The position numbers and the translations under genes were made by a program. From contig NZ_BQIP01000001.1 of the NCBI RefSeq assembly GCF_021602585.1, forward strand, positions 434,001-498,000: DNA of 64,000 nt, written 5' to 3'. The notes under the pieces were generated by a model that saw only the letters and a program-made list of their open reading frames with translations, had not been told where the DNA came from and searched no databases. Of this stretch, positions 43,341 to 52,923 are shown piece by piece (position 1 is the first letter of the stretch; each line of letters begins with the position of its first letter). Origin of the DNA: Pseudomonas faucium (lineage in GTDB: Bacteria; Pseudomonadota; Gammaproteobacteria; Pseudomonadales; Pseudomonadaceae).

Positions 43341-46307
43341 ATGGCTGGATTTTTCGTAGAGCAAGCCGGATCACTCAAGCTTCTCCAGCAAGCTGACGCA
43401 CCTAATAGCGGCTTCAGGCCGGGCCAGCTTGGCGCAATGCATGCAACATTGGCCCATTTTTCTGTGCAAGACGACCCTGCAATTATCTGCCTGCCCACTG
43501 GCTATGGAAAGACATCATTGATGATGTCGCTACCTCTTCTACTTGGAGCAACCCGGATCCTCGTCGTCGAGCCATCAAGTGCTCTGCGCAAACAGGTGCA
43601 CTCGCATTTTTCTACCCTTTCAACACTCAGGCGCATCGGTGCACTACCTGAAAACGGGCCGCTACCTTCCGCTCACTTGCATTCGGGGCGGCCGATAACC
43701 CCCGACGCTTGGGAAAAGTTGCGGGAGTTCGACGTCGTGATCTCAACTCCCGGCAGTTCTTCGCCAATGATTGCCCCAGGCGCTGCGCCCGACCTCTTTG
43801 ACGTGGTGATTTTCGATGAAGCTCACCATGCGCCGGCGGATTCCTGGGCAGCGTATCTGGATCATTACTCAACCGCTCGGTTTATATTCTTGACAGCAAC
43901 TCCCTTCAGGCGCGATGACCGCGTTATTCCGGGCAAGCTAGTCTACCGATATCCTGTGATGAGAGCCGTGTCTGAAGGGGCGTTTGACCCTATCGTCTTT
44001 CGGGAGGCCCCCATAGATAACGAGCTTGATGATGAGCATGTTGATCGGGCGATTGCCCAAACTGCAGTGGCACAGCTCGAAGAAGATATCGCTAACGGCT
44101 TTGATCACAGGCTTTTTGTACGCGCCTCGACCATCTCTTCCGCGCAAGCGCTCGTCCCGATCTACGAGCAACTAGGCGTTTCCGTCGCCGCCATAAGCAG
44201 CCGACTGACCAAACGACAACAGGACTTAATTGAAGCGAAGCTCATTTCTGGTGAATTGAAAGCCATCATCTGCGTAGATATGTTCGGCGAAGGCTATGAC
44301 TTCCCAAAGCTCAAGGTCGCCGCGTTGCACGCACCGCACAAATCACTGGTACCCACAATCCAGTTCATCGGCAGGTTCGCCAGGATCGACGATGCCACGG
44401 GACGCCCAACCCTCATTGCACCGGCATTCAGAGTGCGTGAGGCGACCGCGACTCTGCTCAGAGAGGGAGTCGATCTGGCTAAGATGATTGATGATGCCGC
44501 GCTTTCTGAAATCCAGGGCGCAGTTGAAGCCCAAGAATTCATCGAAAGCTTGCCGGTGCGTCGGATGACTGAATCTGACTATGAATCCGTGTCTGCACTC
44601 TCCTTCAGTTTGTACGCGCACGTCCGCGGGTTTCACTGCAGTCGCAGGCCGGATTTCGACCTGCTGGGAGAAAAGGTCGGTCGAGTGCTTCGGATTGTGA
44701 AGCAGTGGGGAACGCCAGATGGCAATCTGTCTCTCGTATTGACAGCAGATGAAGCACCTCCGAACTGGTCGACCTCAAACACGCTCACTGATATTCGGCA
44801 CGAGGCCTTCTTGCTGATGTATTTTCCTGAATCGAGCTACTGCTTCATCGGCTCCACCCTCAGGACAGAGAAGCTGTACCTGACCATCATGGATATCGTT
44901 TGCCGTGCCGGCAGCCGAGGGTTGAGCTACGAAGAAACGAGCCGCGCGAGGGCTGGACTGGAGGGGATGAGGTTTTTTGCTGTTGGCTTGCAGAACACGA
45001 CCTTCAATTCGCAAGTCGAAACTTACCGAACCCTAACTGGCCCTCAAGCCGAGCGCGCGGTCACTGCAGGTGACAGCCGCGCTTACGCTCAGGGGCATTA
45101 CTTCGGGAGTGGTATGAACGGCCAGGTGCGTGAAACTATCGGAGCCAGTAGCAGCTCTAGAATCTGGAGCAATCAGCGCCTGTCCGTTCCTGACTTCTTT
45201 GCCTGGGTGCAGACGCTTCATGGGCGCATCGTAGGAGATGCTGCGTTTAGCCAAACCCACCTCGACTTGGTCAGAACCACTACGACTCTTCGGGAGCTAC
45301 CAGAAGCGGTGATGGCAGCCAACTGGTCGCGGCAAAGCCTCATTCGCAATCCTCGTATTCACTTCAGGGCTGCGCAGGAACAAGAGCTACATACATCCAG
45401 GCTTGTGGAGTGGGATATCCAAGACTTTGAGTGCGATCCACAAGCCGGGCACTTGGATTTTTCAATCGTTCATGCTGATGGGCAGATCCGTATGCGCCTG
45501 AGTCTTGAGGGTGGCCAACTGATTCGCTGCCTGGAACCAGATGCCACAATGACGATCGAGTCTAACCAGGATGGCTGGATGCCACTGGCCGACTGGCTTA
45601 GTGAGTACCCTCCTATCTTCTATGCAACAGATAAGTCTTCGTTTGAAGGGCTAAACAAAATCGCTGCCCCTCTTCTCAGATCCCTCGCACTTGCTCCAGG
45701 TGATGCGGAGTCAATCGATTGGACAGGCTGCGCAATAGAGGTAGAGTTCCTGCCGAACAATGAGGAGCCTCGCACACTGGAGCGACGTGCAGAGCTCGAT
45801 GGCAAAGCAACTGTGCAGGAGCACTTGGAGCAACACCTTCTGACGCTTCCAGATCTCCGGTGTTTGTATTACGACCATCGCTCAGGCGAAGCCGCCGACT
45901 ACATCTGCGTCACTGTCAATGCAGCCAAGGAAGTGAACGTCACCCTCTATCACTGTAAAGGTGCAGGAGGGCCAGCCAATGGAGGGCGAGTTGGTGATGT
46001 GTACGAGGTTGCGGGACAGCTGGTAAAGTCAGCTTACTTCTGCAACGTCGCGACCTTGCTGCATCATATGGAAGATCGCATGCATCGCAGACATACATCT
46101 CCTTCGTACTTTGTCAGAGGGGACAGGGATGAAACCTACGAGTTGCTGCGGTCAACACCTGCAACAGCTCTTACCTTCACGGTGGTAGGGGTTCAACCTG
46201 GCATTCGGCGCACCATGGTTGATGAACGCATGAGCGATTTGATGGCGTTCTGCATAGGATACGCACGTCAGGGCTCGGCAAAAGCATACTGGCTAGTGAG
46301 TGAGTAG
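43341..46307 (+). CDS. SF2 helicase with probable C-terminal nuclease domain
   Basis: 988 residues. Helicase motifs in order: Walker A LPTGYGKTS (51-59), DEAH in VVIFDEAHHA (159-162), TAT (185-187), CVDMFGEGYDFP (about 311-322), and QFIGRFARID (341-350). The middle 500 residues are not recognised. Near the end, ADYICV (Asp853), LYHCKGAGG (Lys873) and GDVYEVAGQLVKSAYF suggest a PD-(D/E)xK-type nuclease, though the usual acidic residue before x-K is not clear. Such helicase-nuclease proteins often belong to restriction or phage-defence systems. It is a single plus-strand gene. Confidence 0.78.
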   Translation: MAGFFVEQAGSLKLLQQADAPNSGFRPGQLGAMHATLAHFSVQDDPAIICLPTGYGKTSLMMSLPLLLGATRILVVEPSSALRKQVHSHFSTLSTLRRIGALPENGPLPSAHLHSGRPITPDAWEKLREFDVVISTPGSSSPMIAPGAAPDLFDVVIFDEAHHAPADSWAAYLDHYSTARFIFLTATPFRRDDRVIPGKLVYRYPVMRAVSEGAFDPIVFREAPIDNELDDEHVDRAIAQTAVAQLEEDIANGFDHRLFVRASTISSAQALVPIYEQLGVSVAAISSRLTKRQQDLIEAKLISGELKAIICVDMFGEGYDFPKLKVAALHAPHKSLVPTIQFIGRFARIDDATGRPTLIAPAFRVREATATLLREGVDLAKMIDDAALSEIQGAVEAQEFIESLPVRRMTESDYESVSALSFSLYAHVRGFHCSRRPDFDLLGEKVGRVLRIVKQWGTPDGNLSLVLTADEAPPNWSTSNTLTDIRHEAFLLMYFPESSYCFIGSTLRTEKLYLTIMDIVCRAGSRGLSYEETSRARAGLEGMRFFAVGLQNTTFNSQVETYRTLTGPQAERAVTAGDSRAYAQGHYFGSGMNGQVRETIGASSSSRIWSNQRLSVPDFFAWVQTLHGRIVGDAAFSQTHLDLVRTTTTLRELPEAVMAANWSRQSLIRNPRIHFRAAQEQELHTSRLVEWDIQDFECDPQAGHLDFSIVHADGQIRMRLSLEGGQLIRCLEPDATMTIESNQDGWMPLADWLSEYPPIFYATDKSSFEGLNKIAAPLLRSLALAPGDAESIDWTGCAIEVEFLPNNEEPRTLERRAELDGKATVQEHLEQHLLTLPDLRCLYYDHRSGEAADYICVTVNAAKEVNVTLYHCKGAGGPANGGRVGDVYEVAGQLVKSAYFCNVATLLHHMEDRMHRRHTSPSYFVRGDRDETYELLRSTPATALTFTVVGVQPGIRRTMVDERMSDLMAFCIGYARQGSAKAYWLVSE

Positions 46308-46640
46308 CGCAGCGGGTGCTGGAAGATGCGATGTGTCGAGGTTTCGAACCGCCAGGCTTGAGGGTGAGCTCAAATTTTACTTGGCATTACCACAGACCGG
46401 CGCCCAACCGTTGCATTGCAATGGCTAGCGGTTACCAAGAGACCTCGAGAATTTGCCAAATGCACTCAATGGATTGCTGCCCTCCACGATTATTGCCGGT
46501 TGCTCGACGCATCTGTTAGTAACCCAGCACTTGATGTCAATCCGATCGTAAATGGCCCAGCATGATCGAGTCCATCCACTTGATTACACGCTCAAGCGCG
46601 TATGGACTGTGCCCATGAGCGTGCAGTCAGGTTTGGCGCT
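46308..46640. other. intergenic with a possible coding remnant
   Basis: A plus-strand frame without ATG runs up to a TGA at 46563 and reads protein-like from a TTG at 46416 (LQWLAVTKRPREFAKCTQWI). It may be the tail of a degraded gene following the helicase. Nothing else seen. Confidence 0.3.
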
Positions 46641-47726
46641 TCACCCACGGCCATGGCAGTGAGCAGGAGTTAAGCCAAGCGGTGGCCACATTCTATTGGC
46701 GTGAAGCAGTTGTATAGTCGTGACGCCATCTATAAAACAAACACGGCAGGGCACTGTGAGGTTTTGCATAAATGCGAGGGCAATTGCCTGTTTACGCACA
46801 GCAGCCCCGATTTTATGGCAATGCTGGATCACGTACACCTGAGCTGGAATGTTGAAAAGTCGGTAGAGCTGGTCGGCATTCTTACCCAGGTCCGATGGCT
46901 TCATCTCATGAAACCGAGCTGGCCCTTTCAGTAGAAATGCGCCCAATTGGCGTTGGCCTCTGACGATTAAATTACCCGATAGTACATCGCTTTCCTCACC
47001 TCCCCAATCAGCGGGCACCTCGGACTCTTCCAACAGATTGCAGATGAGTTCCTTGATCGTCTGCTCAGGAACGTGCTTAAGCTTTCTGGCCTCTGCCGCT
47101 GAGGGAATCCACGATCCATCGATACTGGCAAACTGGCGAATGTCCTGCGGAGCAAGCTCTAAGGTGGAGATGATCGGAACCGGGAACGACGGTGCTGTCG
47201 CGATCAGATCGCCAATGACAAACGGTACCGCATGAATGGACGACCCATTGATCCGAGTGACATACCCAAAAATGAACAGTTTGGTCAGGCCTTGCATACG
47301 CGAGAATGCAGTGTCGTTTATGAGCCCACTCTTGGAGAAGTCGATCACCAGTTTCTTCCCCTGCAGGACGTAATCGAGCTTACCCGTAAGACTGAGAGCC
47401 GGTGTTTTGTTGGCCCAAGAGAATCCCTTTCCCAATACCGGGCCGTAGTGGATAAACGGAACTCCCTCGATGAGCTGGCCGTCCCGCTCAAGCTGATCGA
47501 GCGACTTGATAGCACCCGTAGCAATTGCCTGCAGCACATAGGCGCCAAGTTCATTCGACAGAATGGCCGAAGCCATCCAGACATCGTGTCCTCTGAGCGC
47601 CATCACCATTTCTGAAGGAAGCCGCTGCCCGCGCAAAAACGCGAGGACGCGATCTCGGCTCAGGTAAAAGCTCACCAGTTGCATTTCGCAAGGAGCCGAT
47701 TCTCCGAAGCGGGATAAAACACTCAT
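46641..47726 (-). CDS. unrecognised protein with nuclease-like C-terminus
   Basis: 361 residues from ATG 47726 (GGAG 6 bases upstream). The N-terminal half is unfamiliar (SFYLSRDRVLAFLRGQRLPS). Residues about 265-345 read GAFLLKGPARFHEMKPSDLG, KNADQLYRLFNIPAQVYVIQ, HCHKIGAAVRKQAIALA and VCFIDG, an alpha/beta pattern I recall from uncharacterised proteins that look like small nucleases; the assignment is inference. It converges on the helicase gene and may be its partner in defence. Confidence 0.6.
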   Translation of the reverse strand: MSVLSRFGESAPCEMQLVSFYLSRDRVLAFLRGQRLPSEMVMALRGHDVWMASAILSNELGAYVLQAIATGAIKSLDQLERDGQLIEGVPFIHYGPVLGKGFSWANKTPALSLTGKLDYVLQGKKLVIDFSKSGLINDTAFSRMQGLTKLFIFGYVTRINGSSIHAVPFVIGDLIATAPSFPVPIISTLELAPQDIRQFASIDGSWIPSAAEARKLKHVPEQTIKELICNLLEESEVPADWGGEESDVLSGNLIVRGQRQLGAFLLKGPARFHEMKPSDLGKNADQLYRLFNIPAQVYVIQHCHKIGAAVRKQAIALAFMQNLTVPCRVCFIDGVTTIQLLHANRMWPPLGLTPAHCHGRG

Positions 47727-47878
47727 TCGAGACTCCATGGTAATAAAGTGTCTTCTTAGCCCCTTATGGAGCCAGGAGCCAGCGACCTTGCTTGCATGGC
47801 TTGGGTGCCTACGCTCCCCACTTGCAATCTTTTATGCAGGTGCGGTAGGTATAGTCGGATGCAGGTAGTTCACCCGCT

Positions 47879-48718
47879 TTACTCGAAGCTCAGCCCACCC
47901 AACTGAAGAAACTCATCCCTCGACAAGACCTTTGTCGGCACGCCTAGATAGTCGTAGACGGCTCTCACCTTGTGGTAAAAGCGGTTATCGCCGGTGATGA
48001 AATAGTCGGCTTTGGTCGCATAGATCGAATGAGTAACGTCATGCATCCGAGAACGAGATAGTTTGACGTCTTCAGGTCTAAACCTGATCTCCTCCAGATA
48101 ATTCATCAACACCTCAAACACGTGCTCCAATACCTCATGTGATTTGGAAATCTCTGGCCATTTGAAATTTTCCAGTCCCGCTTCCTTTTTTTTCAACAAG
48201 AGCGCATGCTCTGCAGCATACCCCTCCAAGATCGCAGTATCGAAATCAGGGGTTGACAAGAAATCCACTGGAAGGTTGGATACTTTAGAGGCGCGCTTAC
48301 CGGCCACATCATTCTCTTTCATTCCTTTGAGGAAATTATGCTCACGGACTTCGAGGAACTCATTACGATCGAAATGCCTCAGAACGCGGATTAGGCATTC
48401 TCCTGGATGTTCTCGGTCGACATACGTTGGCTGATGATCCGGAGCAGGCAGCAACTCTACCATTTTAGAAATATTGATTACGTTCTGCAGCCGATCCTCA
48501 CTACGTTCCAAAAGGATTCTGATTTCCTCCTCGTTGTGCTCCTTCCACATCAGAGATGAAGCTAGGTCTTCCATGTGGGCCGGGCTGTAAGGCAGGATGT
48601 GCTTGTCCTTGATCGCGTCAACAGCCGCTCGCAAGCCTGGGATATCATCTTGCCGGTAGCTCTCGAAGAGATTGTAATCAAGATAGATCATCTTTTTTAG
48701 TGGCACATCGAACTCCAT
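47879..48718 (-). CDS. PIN-like domain protein
   Basis: About 279 residues. The N-terminus KKMIYLDYNLFESYR carries the first acidic residue of a PIN-like fold, YSPAHMEDLA a second region, and the C-terminus HDVTHSIYATKADYFITGDN then RFYHKV and VLSRDEFL gives the aspartate pair and final strand typical of PIN nucleases. The centre is a long helical insert. No ribosome site decides among ATGs at 48736, 48718 and 48691. PIN proteins are usually ribonucleases; no antitoxin gene is next to it. It lies beside the core gene arfB. Confidence 0.62.
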   Translation of the reverse strand: MEFDVPLKKMIYLDYNLFESYRQDDIPGLRAAVDAIKDKHILPYSPAHMEDLASSLMWKEHNEEEIRILLERSEDRLQNVINISKMVELLPAPDHQPTYVDREHPGECLIRVLRHFDRNEFLEVREHNFLKGMKENDVAGKRASKVSNLPVDFLSTPDFDTAILEGYAAEHALLLKKKEAGLENFKWPEISKSHEVLEHVFEVLMNYLEEIRFRPEDVKLSRSRMHDVTHSIYATKADYFITGDNRFYHKVRAVYDYLGVPTKVLSRDEFLQLGGLSFE

Positions 48719-48845
48719 TTCTAATTTATAGGACATTAGAGTATTGAGCCAGTAAACTAAAGCACGTGAACTGCTTGTGAGCATCTGCCATCACCCACTT
48801 GTTAAATTGCGTATTCACAGACACCGTCTGTATAGACGACCATCG

Positions 48846-49259
48846 CTAGAACTCCACCTTCCCCCGCCCCGCCTTAACCGTACTCCGCCTGGCTTTCCCT
48901 TCAAGCCGCCGAGTCTTCGAACCAAGTGTCGGCTTGGTCGGCCGCCGTTTCTTCTCGGTCTTGCCAGCATTGATGATCAACTCAGCAAGCCGCGCCAACG
49001 CATCAGCACGGTTCTGCTCCTGAGTCCGATACTGCTGCCCCTTGATGATCAACACGCCGTCACTGGTGATGCGACTGTCACGCAACGCCAGCAGCCGCTC
49101 CTTGTAAAACTCGGGCAACGATGAAGCCGGAATGTCAAAGCGCAAATGCACAGCGCTGGACACCTTGTTGACGTTCTGCCCACCCGCGCCTTGGGCACGA
49201 ATGTAGGTCAGTTCGATTTCAGCATCCGGCAGATGCACGTTGTTGGAGATAGTCAGCAT
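48846..49259 (-). CDS. arfB: peptidyl-tRNA hydrolase ArfB (ribosome rescue)
   Basis: 137 residues, full length. The class I release-factor catalytic motif GGQ is at 26-28 ([20 protein letters not shown]), and the C-terminus is the long basic tail ([20 protein letters not shown]) that enters the empty mRNA channel of stalled ribosomes. It frees peptides from ribosomes stuck on broken messages. This is a core-genome gene and marks the change from accessory DNA on its left. Confidence 0.92.
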   Translation of the reverse strand: MLTISNNVHLPDAEIELTYIRAQGAGGQNVNKVSSAVHLRFDIPASSLPEFYKERLLALRDSRITSDGVLIIKGQQYRTQEQNRADALARLAELIINAGKTEKKRRPTKPTLGSKTRRLEGKARRSTVKAGRGKVEF

Positions 49260-49410
49260 GGCACGGCCCTTGTCATTGCCCCGATTATCACAGCCTCAGC
49301 CCACCCGTGCACCTGAATCTCGGAAACTTGCGGAAATACAGACAACGCAAGCCTCGGGACGCGCTGAGCTATCATGCCCGGCTATTTTTTGCTGGCTCCA
49401 AGGAACCGTG

Positions 49411-49578
49411 ATGAACCGACTTATAGTGCCTGCTGCCATCTTCATCAGCGTCATGTTCGTAGGCAAGGTTTTCGAGCATCTGGGCGTCGAAGGCAACGTA
49501 AAATTCGGATTGCTTTGCTTGATAGCAATCGTTGTCCAGGTGGTGGTGACGCGTCACCTGAGGTCGCGAGCGACTTAA
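49411..49578 (+). CDS. small membrane protein, 55 residues
   Basis: From ATG 49411 with AAGGA upstream. Two membrane segments: LIVPAAIFISVMFVGKVFEH and FGLLCLIAIVVQVVVT, ending RHLRSRAT. Function unknown. Its stop overlaps the stop of the converging LysR gene by 4 bases. Confidence 0.6.
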   Translation: MNRLIVPAAIFISVMFVGKVFEHLGVEGNVKFGLLCLIAIVVQVVVTRHLRSRAT

Positions 49579-50498
49579 CCGAAATACCGCCCCTCCATCC
49601 GCTCAACCAGAAAGTCGATAAACACCCTCACCCGCTGCGGCAACTGCCGCCCGGGCCCGATAAACACCGCGTGCAAAATATCCTCCTCGCCACTTTCATA
49701 CCCCTCCAGCAACGGCACCAACCGCCCCGCCTCGATATCCGCCCCCACATGGAAATTGGCCAGGCGCGCCACCCCGGCGCCGCCCAGGGCCAACTGCCGC
49801 ATGCTCTCCCCGTCCTGCAGCAGCAAATTGCCCTGGGGCTCCACCTCGATGCGCTCACCATCAGCCCCGCGATACACCCACGCCTGCGAGTGCCGGTGAA
49901 AACCAAAGGCCAATCGATTGTGCCCAAGCAGCTCCTGGGGCGTGCGCGGTGTGCCCTTGCGCGCCAGATACTCGGATGAAGCCACCGTCAACAGCCGGCT
50001 GCGGCCCAGGTGCCGCTGCACCAGCCGCGAAGCTTTCAGCGGGCCGGAGCGGATCGCGACGTCGGCGCGCCGCTCGAGCAGGTCGACCACCGTGTCGGTC
50101 AGCTCGATGTTCAAGGTGATCTGCGGGTAGGCCTCGAGAAACGCCGGCACCAGGGGCACCAGGCAGTGCAGGCCGAACGGCAGGTTGCTGTTGATGTGGA
50201 TGATGCCGCTGGGGCAAGCGGCATTGGCCACGTCGCGCTCGGCGTTGTCGATCTGCTCGAGAATGCGCAGGCTTTCGACATGGAAGCGCTCGCCCTCGGC
50301 GGTCAGTTCCAGGCGCCGGGTCGAGCGCAGCAGCAGGCGCGCGCCCAGGCGCTGCTCCAGGCGTGCGATCAGCTTGCTCACCGCCGATGGCGTCATGTCC
50401 AGGCGCCGCGCAGCTTCCGAGAAGGTGCCGCAAGCGACCACTTCGGCGAACACTTCCATCTCGCCAGAGCGGTTGATGTCTTTAGCGCGTGTTTGCAT
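49575..50498 (-). CDS. LysR-family regulator
   Basis: 307 residues: helix-turn-helix TFSEAARRLDMTPSAVSKLI, wing RLGARLLLRSTRRLELTAEG, effector domain from about 100. Divergent, with 99 bases between, from an MFS efflux gene followed by a quinone-reductase-like gene. It is therefore the likely regulator of that pair. Confidence 0.9.
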   Translation of the reverse strand: MQTRAKDINRSGEMEVFAEVVACGTFSEAARRLDMTPSAVSKLIARLEQRLGARLLLRSTRRLELTAEGERFHVESLRILEQIDNAERDVANAACPSGIIHINSNLPFGLHCLVPLVPAFLEAYPQITLNIELTDTVVDLLERRADVAIRSGPLKASRLVQRHLGRSRLLTVASSEYLARKGTPRTPQELLGHNRLAFGFHRHSQAWVYRGADGERIEVEPQGNLLLQDGESMRQLALGGAGVARLANFHVGADIEAGRLVPLLEGYESGEEDILHAVFIGPGRQLPQRVRVFIDFLVERMEGRYFG

Positions 50499-50597
50499 GA
50501 CTTGAATTCACAGCTGGTTGGAATTGCACGAGTCTACATCACAAACCAAACGGCTCGTATCGTGTGCTGCATCATTCAACCTTGCGAGCATTCGTTC

Positions 50598-51809
50598 ATG
50601 ACTACCCCCTCCTCCACACGCATTCACCCCGGGGTGTACGTGCTGGCCCTGACCGCCTTCGCCATTGGCGTGGCCGAGTTCATCGTGGTCGGCATTCTCC
50701 CGGCCATCTCCAGCGACCTGGGCGTGACCCTGGCCACCGCGGGCGGCCTGGTCGGCCTGTACGCCTTGGCATTGGCAGTGTTCACCCCATTCATCGTGCT
50801 GCTGCTCGGGCGCCTGCCGCGCAAGCCGGTGCTGGCGGGCCTGGTGGCGATCTTTCTCGCCGGCAACCTGCTCTCGGCGCTGTCCAGTGACTACAGCACG
50901 CTGTTGATCGGCCGGCTGATCACCGCCGTCGCCCATGGCAGCTTCTTCGCCATTGGCGCAACGGTCGCGGCCAGCCTGGCGCCCAAGGGCCAGGCCAGCA
51001 AAGCGATCGCCATCATGTTCGCCGGGCTCACCCTGGCCATGGTCATCGGCGTGCCACTGGGCAGCTTCCTGGGCAACGCCATGGGCTGGCGCCTGCCGTT
51101 CTACGCGGTGGCGGCGCTCAGCGCGCTGGCCTTGCTGGCCACGCTCGCCTGGCTGCCGGCGCTGAAAACCGCCGAGGCCGGCAGCATCCGCACCCAGCTC
51201 GCGGCGCTCGGCCACCCGGCGATCTGGTCGATGATGCTGGTGACCATCCTGGGCTTTGGCGCAAGCTTTGCGGCGTTCACCTTCATCACGCCGATCCTCA
51301 CCGATATCACCGGCTTCTCCTCGGCCACGGCCAGCAGCCTGCTGGTGGTGTTCGGCATCGCCACGCTGATCGGCAACCTCGCCGGTGGCCGCCTGGCCGA
51401 CCGCCTAGGCTGGCAACGTGCGCTGCGGGTGCTGTTCGTGTTGCTGGCGGCGGTACTGGTGTTGCTGGGCTTCTCGCTGTCATCGCCGGTTGCGATGGTG
51501 GTGCTGCTGTTCGTCTGGGGCGTGTTGGCCTTTGGCATGACCCCAGGCTTCCAGGCCGGCATGCTCGACACCGCCGGGCGCTACACCCCCAAGGCGGTGG
51601 ACTTTGCCTCGGGGTTGAACATCTCGGCCTTCAACCTGGGCATCACCTTGGGTGAGTCCGCCGGCAGTTACCTGGTGACCCACGGCCAACTGGCCCTCAC
51701 CCCGTGGGCGGGCGTGGTTGCGGCAGTGCTGGTGCACCTGCCGCTGGCCTGGTTGGCCTGGCGCGGCAAACGCTCGGCGATTGCCTGCCCGCCTTTGCAC
51801 ACGCTGTGA
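50598..51809 (+). CDS. MFS efflux transporter, DHA1 (AraJ/YdhP-like)
   Basis: 403 residues, twelve membrane segments. After a short cytoplasmic start (MTTPSSTRIHPGVY) comes LALTAFAIGVAEFIVVGILP, the RLPRKPVL loop between helices 2 and 3, and GRLADRLGWQ between helices 8 and 9, typical of drug:proton antiporters of the AraJ type. It would export small molecules; the substrate is unknown. The ATG at 50598 is chosen because it gives the family's usual start; in-frame codons upstream are not transporter-like. It precedes a quinone oxidoreductase by 23 bases. Confidence 0.88.
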   Translation: MTTPSSTRIHPGVYVLALTAFAIGVAEFIVVGILPAISSDLGVTLATAGGLVGLYALALAVFTPFIVLLLGRLPRKPVLAGLVAIFLAGNLLSALSSDYSTLLIGRLITAVAHGSFFAIGATVAASLAPKGQASKAIAIMFAGLTLAMVIGVPLGSFLGNAMGWRLPFYAVAALSALALLATLAWLPALKTAEAGSIRTQLAALGHPAIWSMMLVTILGFGASFAAFTFITPILTDITGFSSATASSLLVVFGIATLIGNLAGGRLADRLGWQRALRVLFVLLAAVLVLLGFSLSSPVAMVVLLFVWGVLAFGMTPGFQAGMLDTAGRYTPKAVDFASGLNISAFNLGITLGESAGSYLVTHGQLALTPWAGVVAAVLVHLPLAWLAWRGKRSAIACPPLHTL

Positions 51810-51832
51810 ACCCTTCCTACAAGGAGCGCTAC

Positions 51833-52819
51833 ATGCCTAACACCTACCAAGCCTGGGGCTGGACCCCAGGCGCCGGCCTCGATGGCCTGCAACTGCTGCG
51901 CAAACCCCTGGCGCAACCCGGCCCCGGCGAAGTGCTGGTGGCCAACCGCGCCATCGCCCTCAACCCGGTGGACTGGAAGATCTGCGAATGGGGCCACCCC
52001 GACTGGCACGCGGGCACGGTGCCTGGCGTGGACGGTGTCGGCGTCGTCGCGGCGGTCGGCGCTGGAGTGCAGATCCCGCTGGGCACTCGCGTCGCTTACC
52101 ACCAGTCGCTGTCGCGTGATGGCAGTTTCGCCGAGTACTGCCTGGTGGATGCCTACCTGCTGATGCAGTTGCCAGCCACGATCGACGAGGGCGTCGCGGC
52201 CGCCGTGCCCTGCCCGGCCATCACCGCGTGGCAGGCGCTGGCCAAGGTGCCCCAGGGGGCGTCGAGCGATGTGCTGGTGATTGGCGCCGGTGGCGCGGTG
52301 GGGTTCTACCTGGCGCAGCTGGCCGTGCAGCGCGGTCTGCGGGTCTGGGCCACCGCAGGGTCCCGGCACCGTGCCGGGCTCAAGGCGCTGGGCGTGATCG
52401 AGGTGTTCGACTACCACGACACCCAGTGGCAAACCCAGTTGCAAGCTGCCTTGGGCGAGCGCCCCCTGCACGCCCTGTTCGACACGGTCAGCGGCGCCCA
52501 TGCCGCCAGCCTTGCCCACCTGCTCGGCTACAACGGCCACCTGGTGTGCATCCAGGACCGCCAGGAAACAGCGCCGTTGCCCGCCTTCAGCAGCGCGATT
52601 TCGCTGCATGAAGTCGCCCTGAACAGCATTCACGCCCATGGCCGCCCGCTCGATCACCGGGCATTGCGAGCCGAGGCGCAGCGGTTGCTGCAGCAGGTCG
52701 CCGATGGCCAGCTGCTGACCCCGGCGCCCCTGGAATTTGCGTTCGAAGCGCTGCCACAGGCGTTGCGCCAACTGAAGGAAGCCAGCACGCCAGGCAAGTG
52801 GGTAACGCGGCTGGCCTAA
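51833..52819 (+). CDS. zinc-less alcohol dehydrogenase / quinone oxidoreductase
   Basis: 328 residues from ATG 51833 with AAGGAG upstream. Medium-chain dehydrogenase fold: IALNPVDWKICEWG, VPGVDGVGVVAAVGAG, VLVIGAGGAVGFYLAQLAVQ for NADP(H), and FAFEALPQALRQLKEASTPG at the end. No zinc-lobe cysteines, so it is the QOR-like type that reduces quinones or enones with NADPH. With the upstream exporter and LysR gene it forms a likely detoxification unit. Confidence 0.87.
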   Translation: MPNTYQAWGWTPGAGLDGLQLLRKPLAQPGPGEVLVANRAIALNPVDWKICEWGHPDWHAGTVPGVDGVGVVAAVGAGVQIPLGTRVAYHQSLSRDGSFAEYCLVDAYLLMQLPATIDEGVAAAVPCPAITAWQALAKVPQGASSDVLVIGAGGAVGFYLAQLAVQRGLRVWATAGSRHRAGLKALGVIEVFDYHDTQWQTQLQAALGERPLHALFDTVSGAHAASLAHLLGYNGHLVCIQDRQETAPLPAFSSAISLHEVALNSIHAHGRPLDHRALRAEAQRLLQQVADGQLLTPAPLEFAFEALPQALRQLKEASTPGKWVTRLA

Positions 52820-52828
52820 CCTGCCCCC

Positions 52829-52864
52829 ATCGCCGGCCCCTGTAGGAGCCGGCTTGCCGGCGAT
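52829..52864. repeat. REP-like hairpin
   Basis: Perfect arms ATCGCCGGC and GCCGGCGAT around an 18-base loop containing TGTAGGAGCCGGCTT, typical of the P. putida REP family. It lies 10 bases after the stop of the quinone oxidoreductase and may also stop transcription. Confidence 0.7.
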
Positions 52865-52923
52865 AGGGCCCGCAAGCCAAACCATTCAACATTGGTAGTA
52901 GTACGAATGATAAAGCTTCTCTT

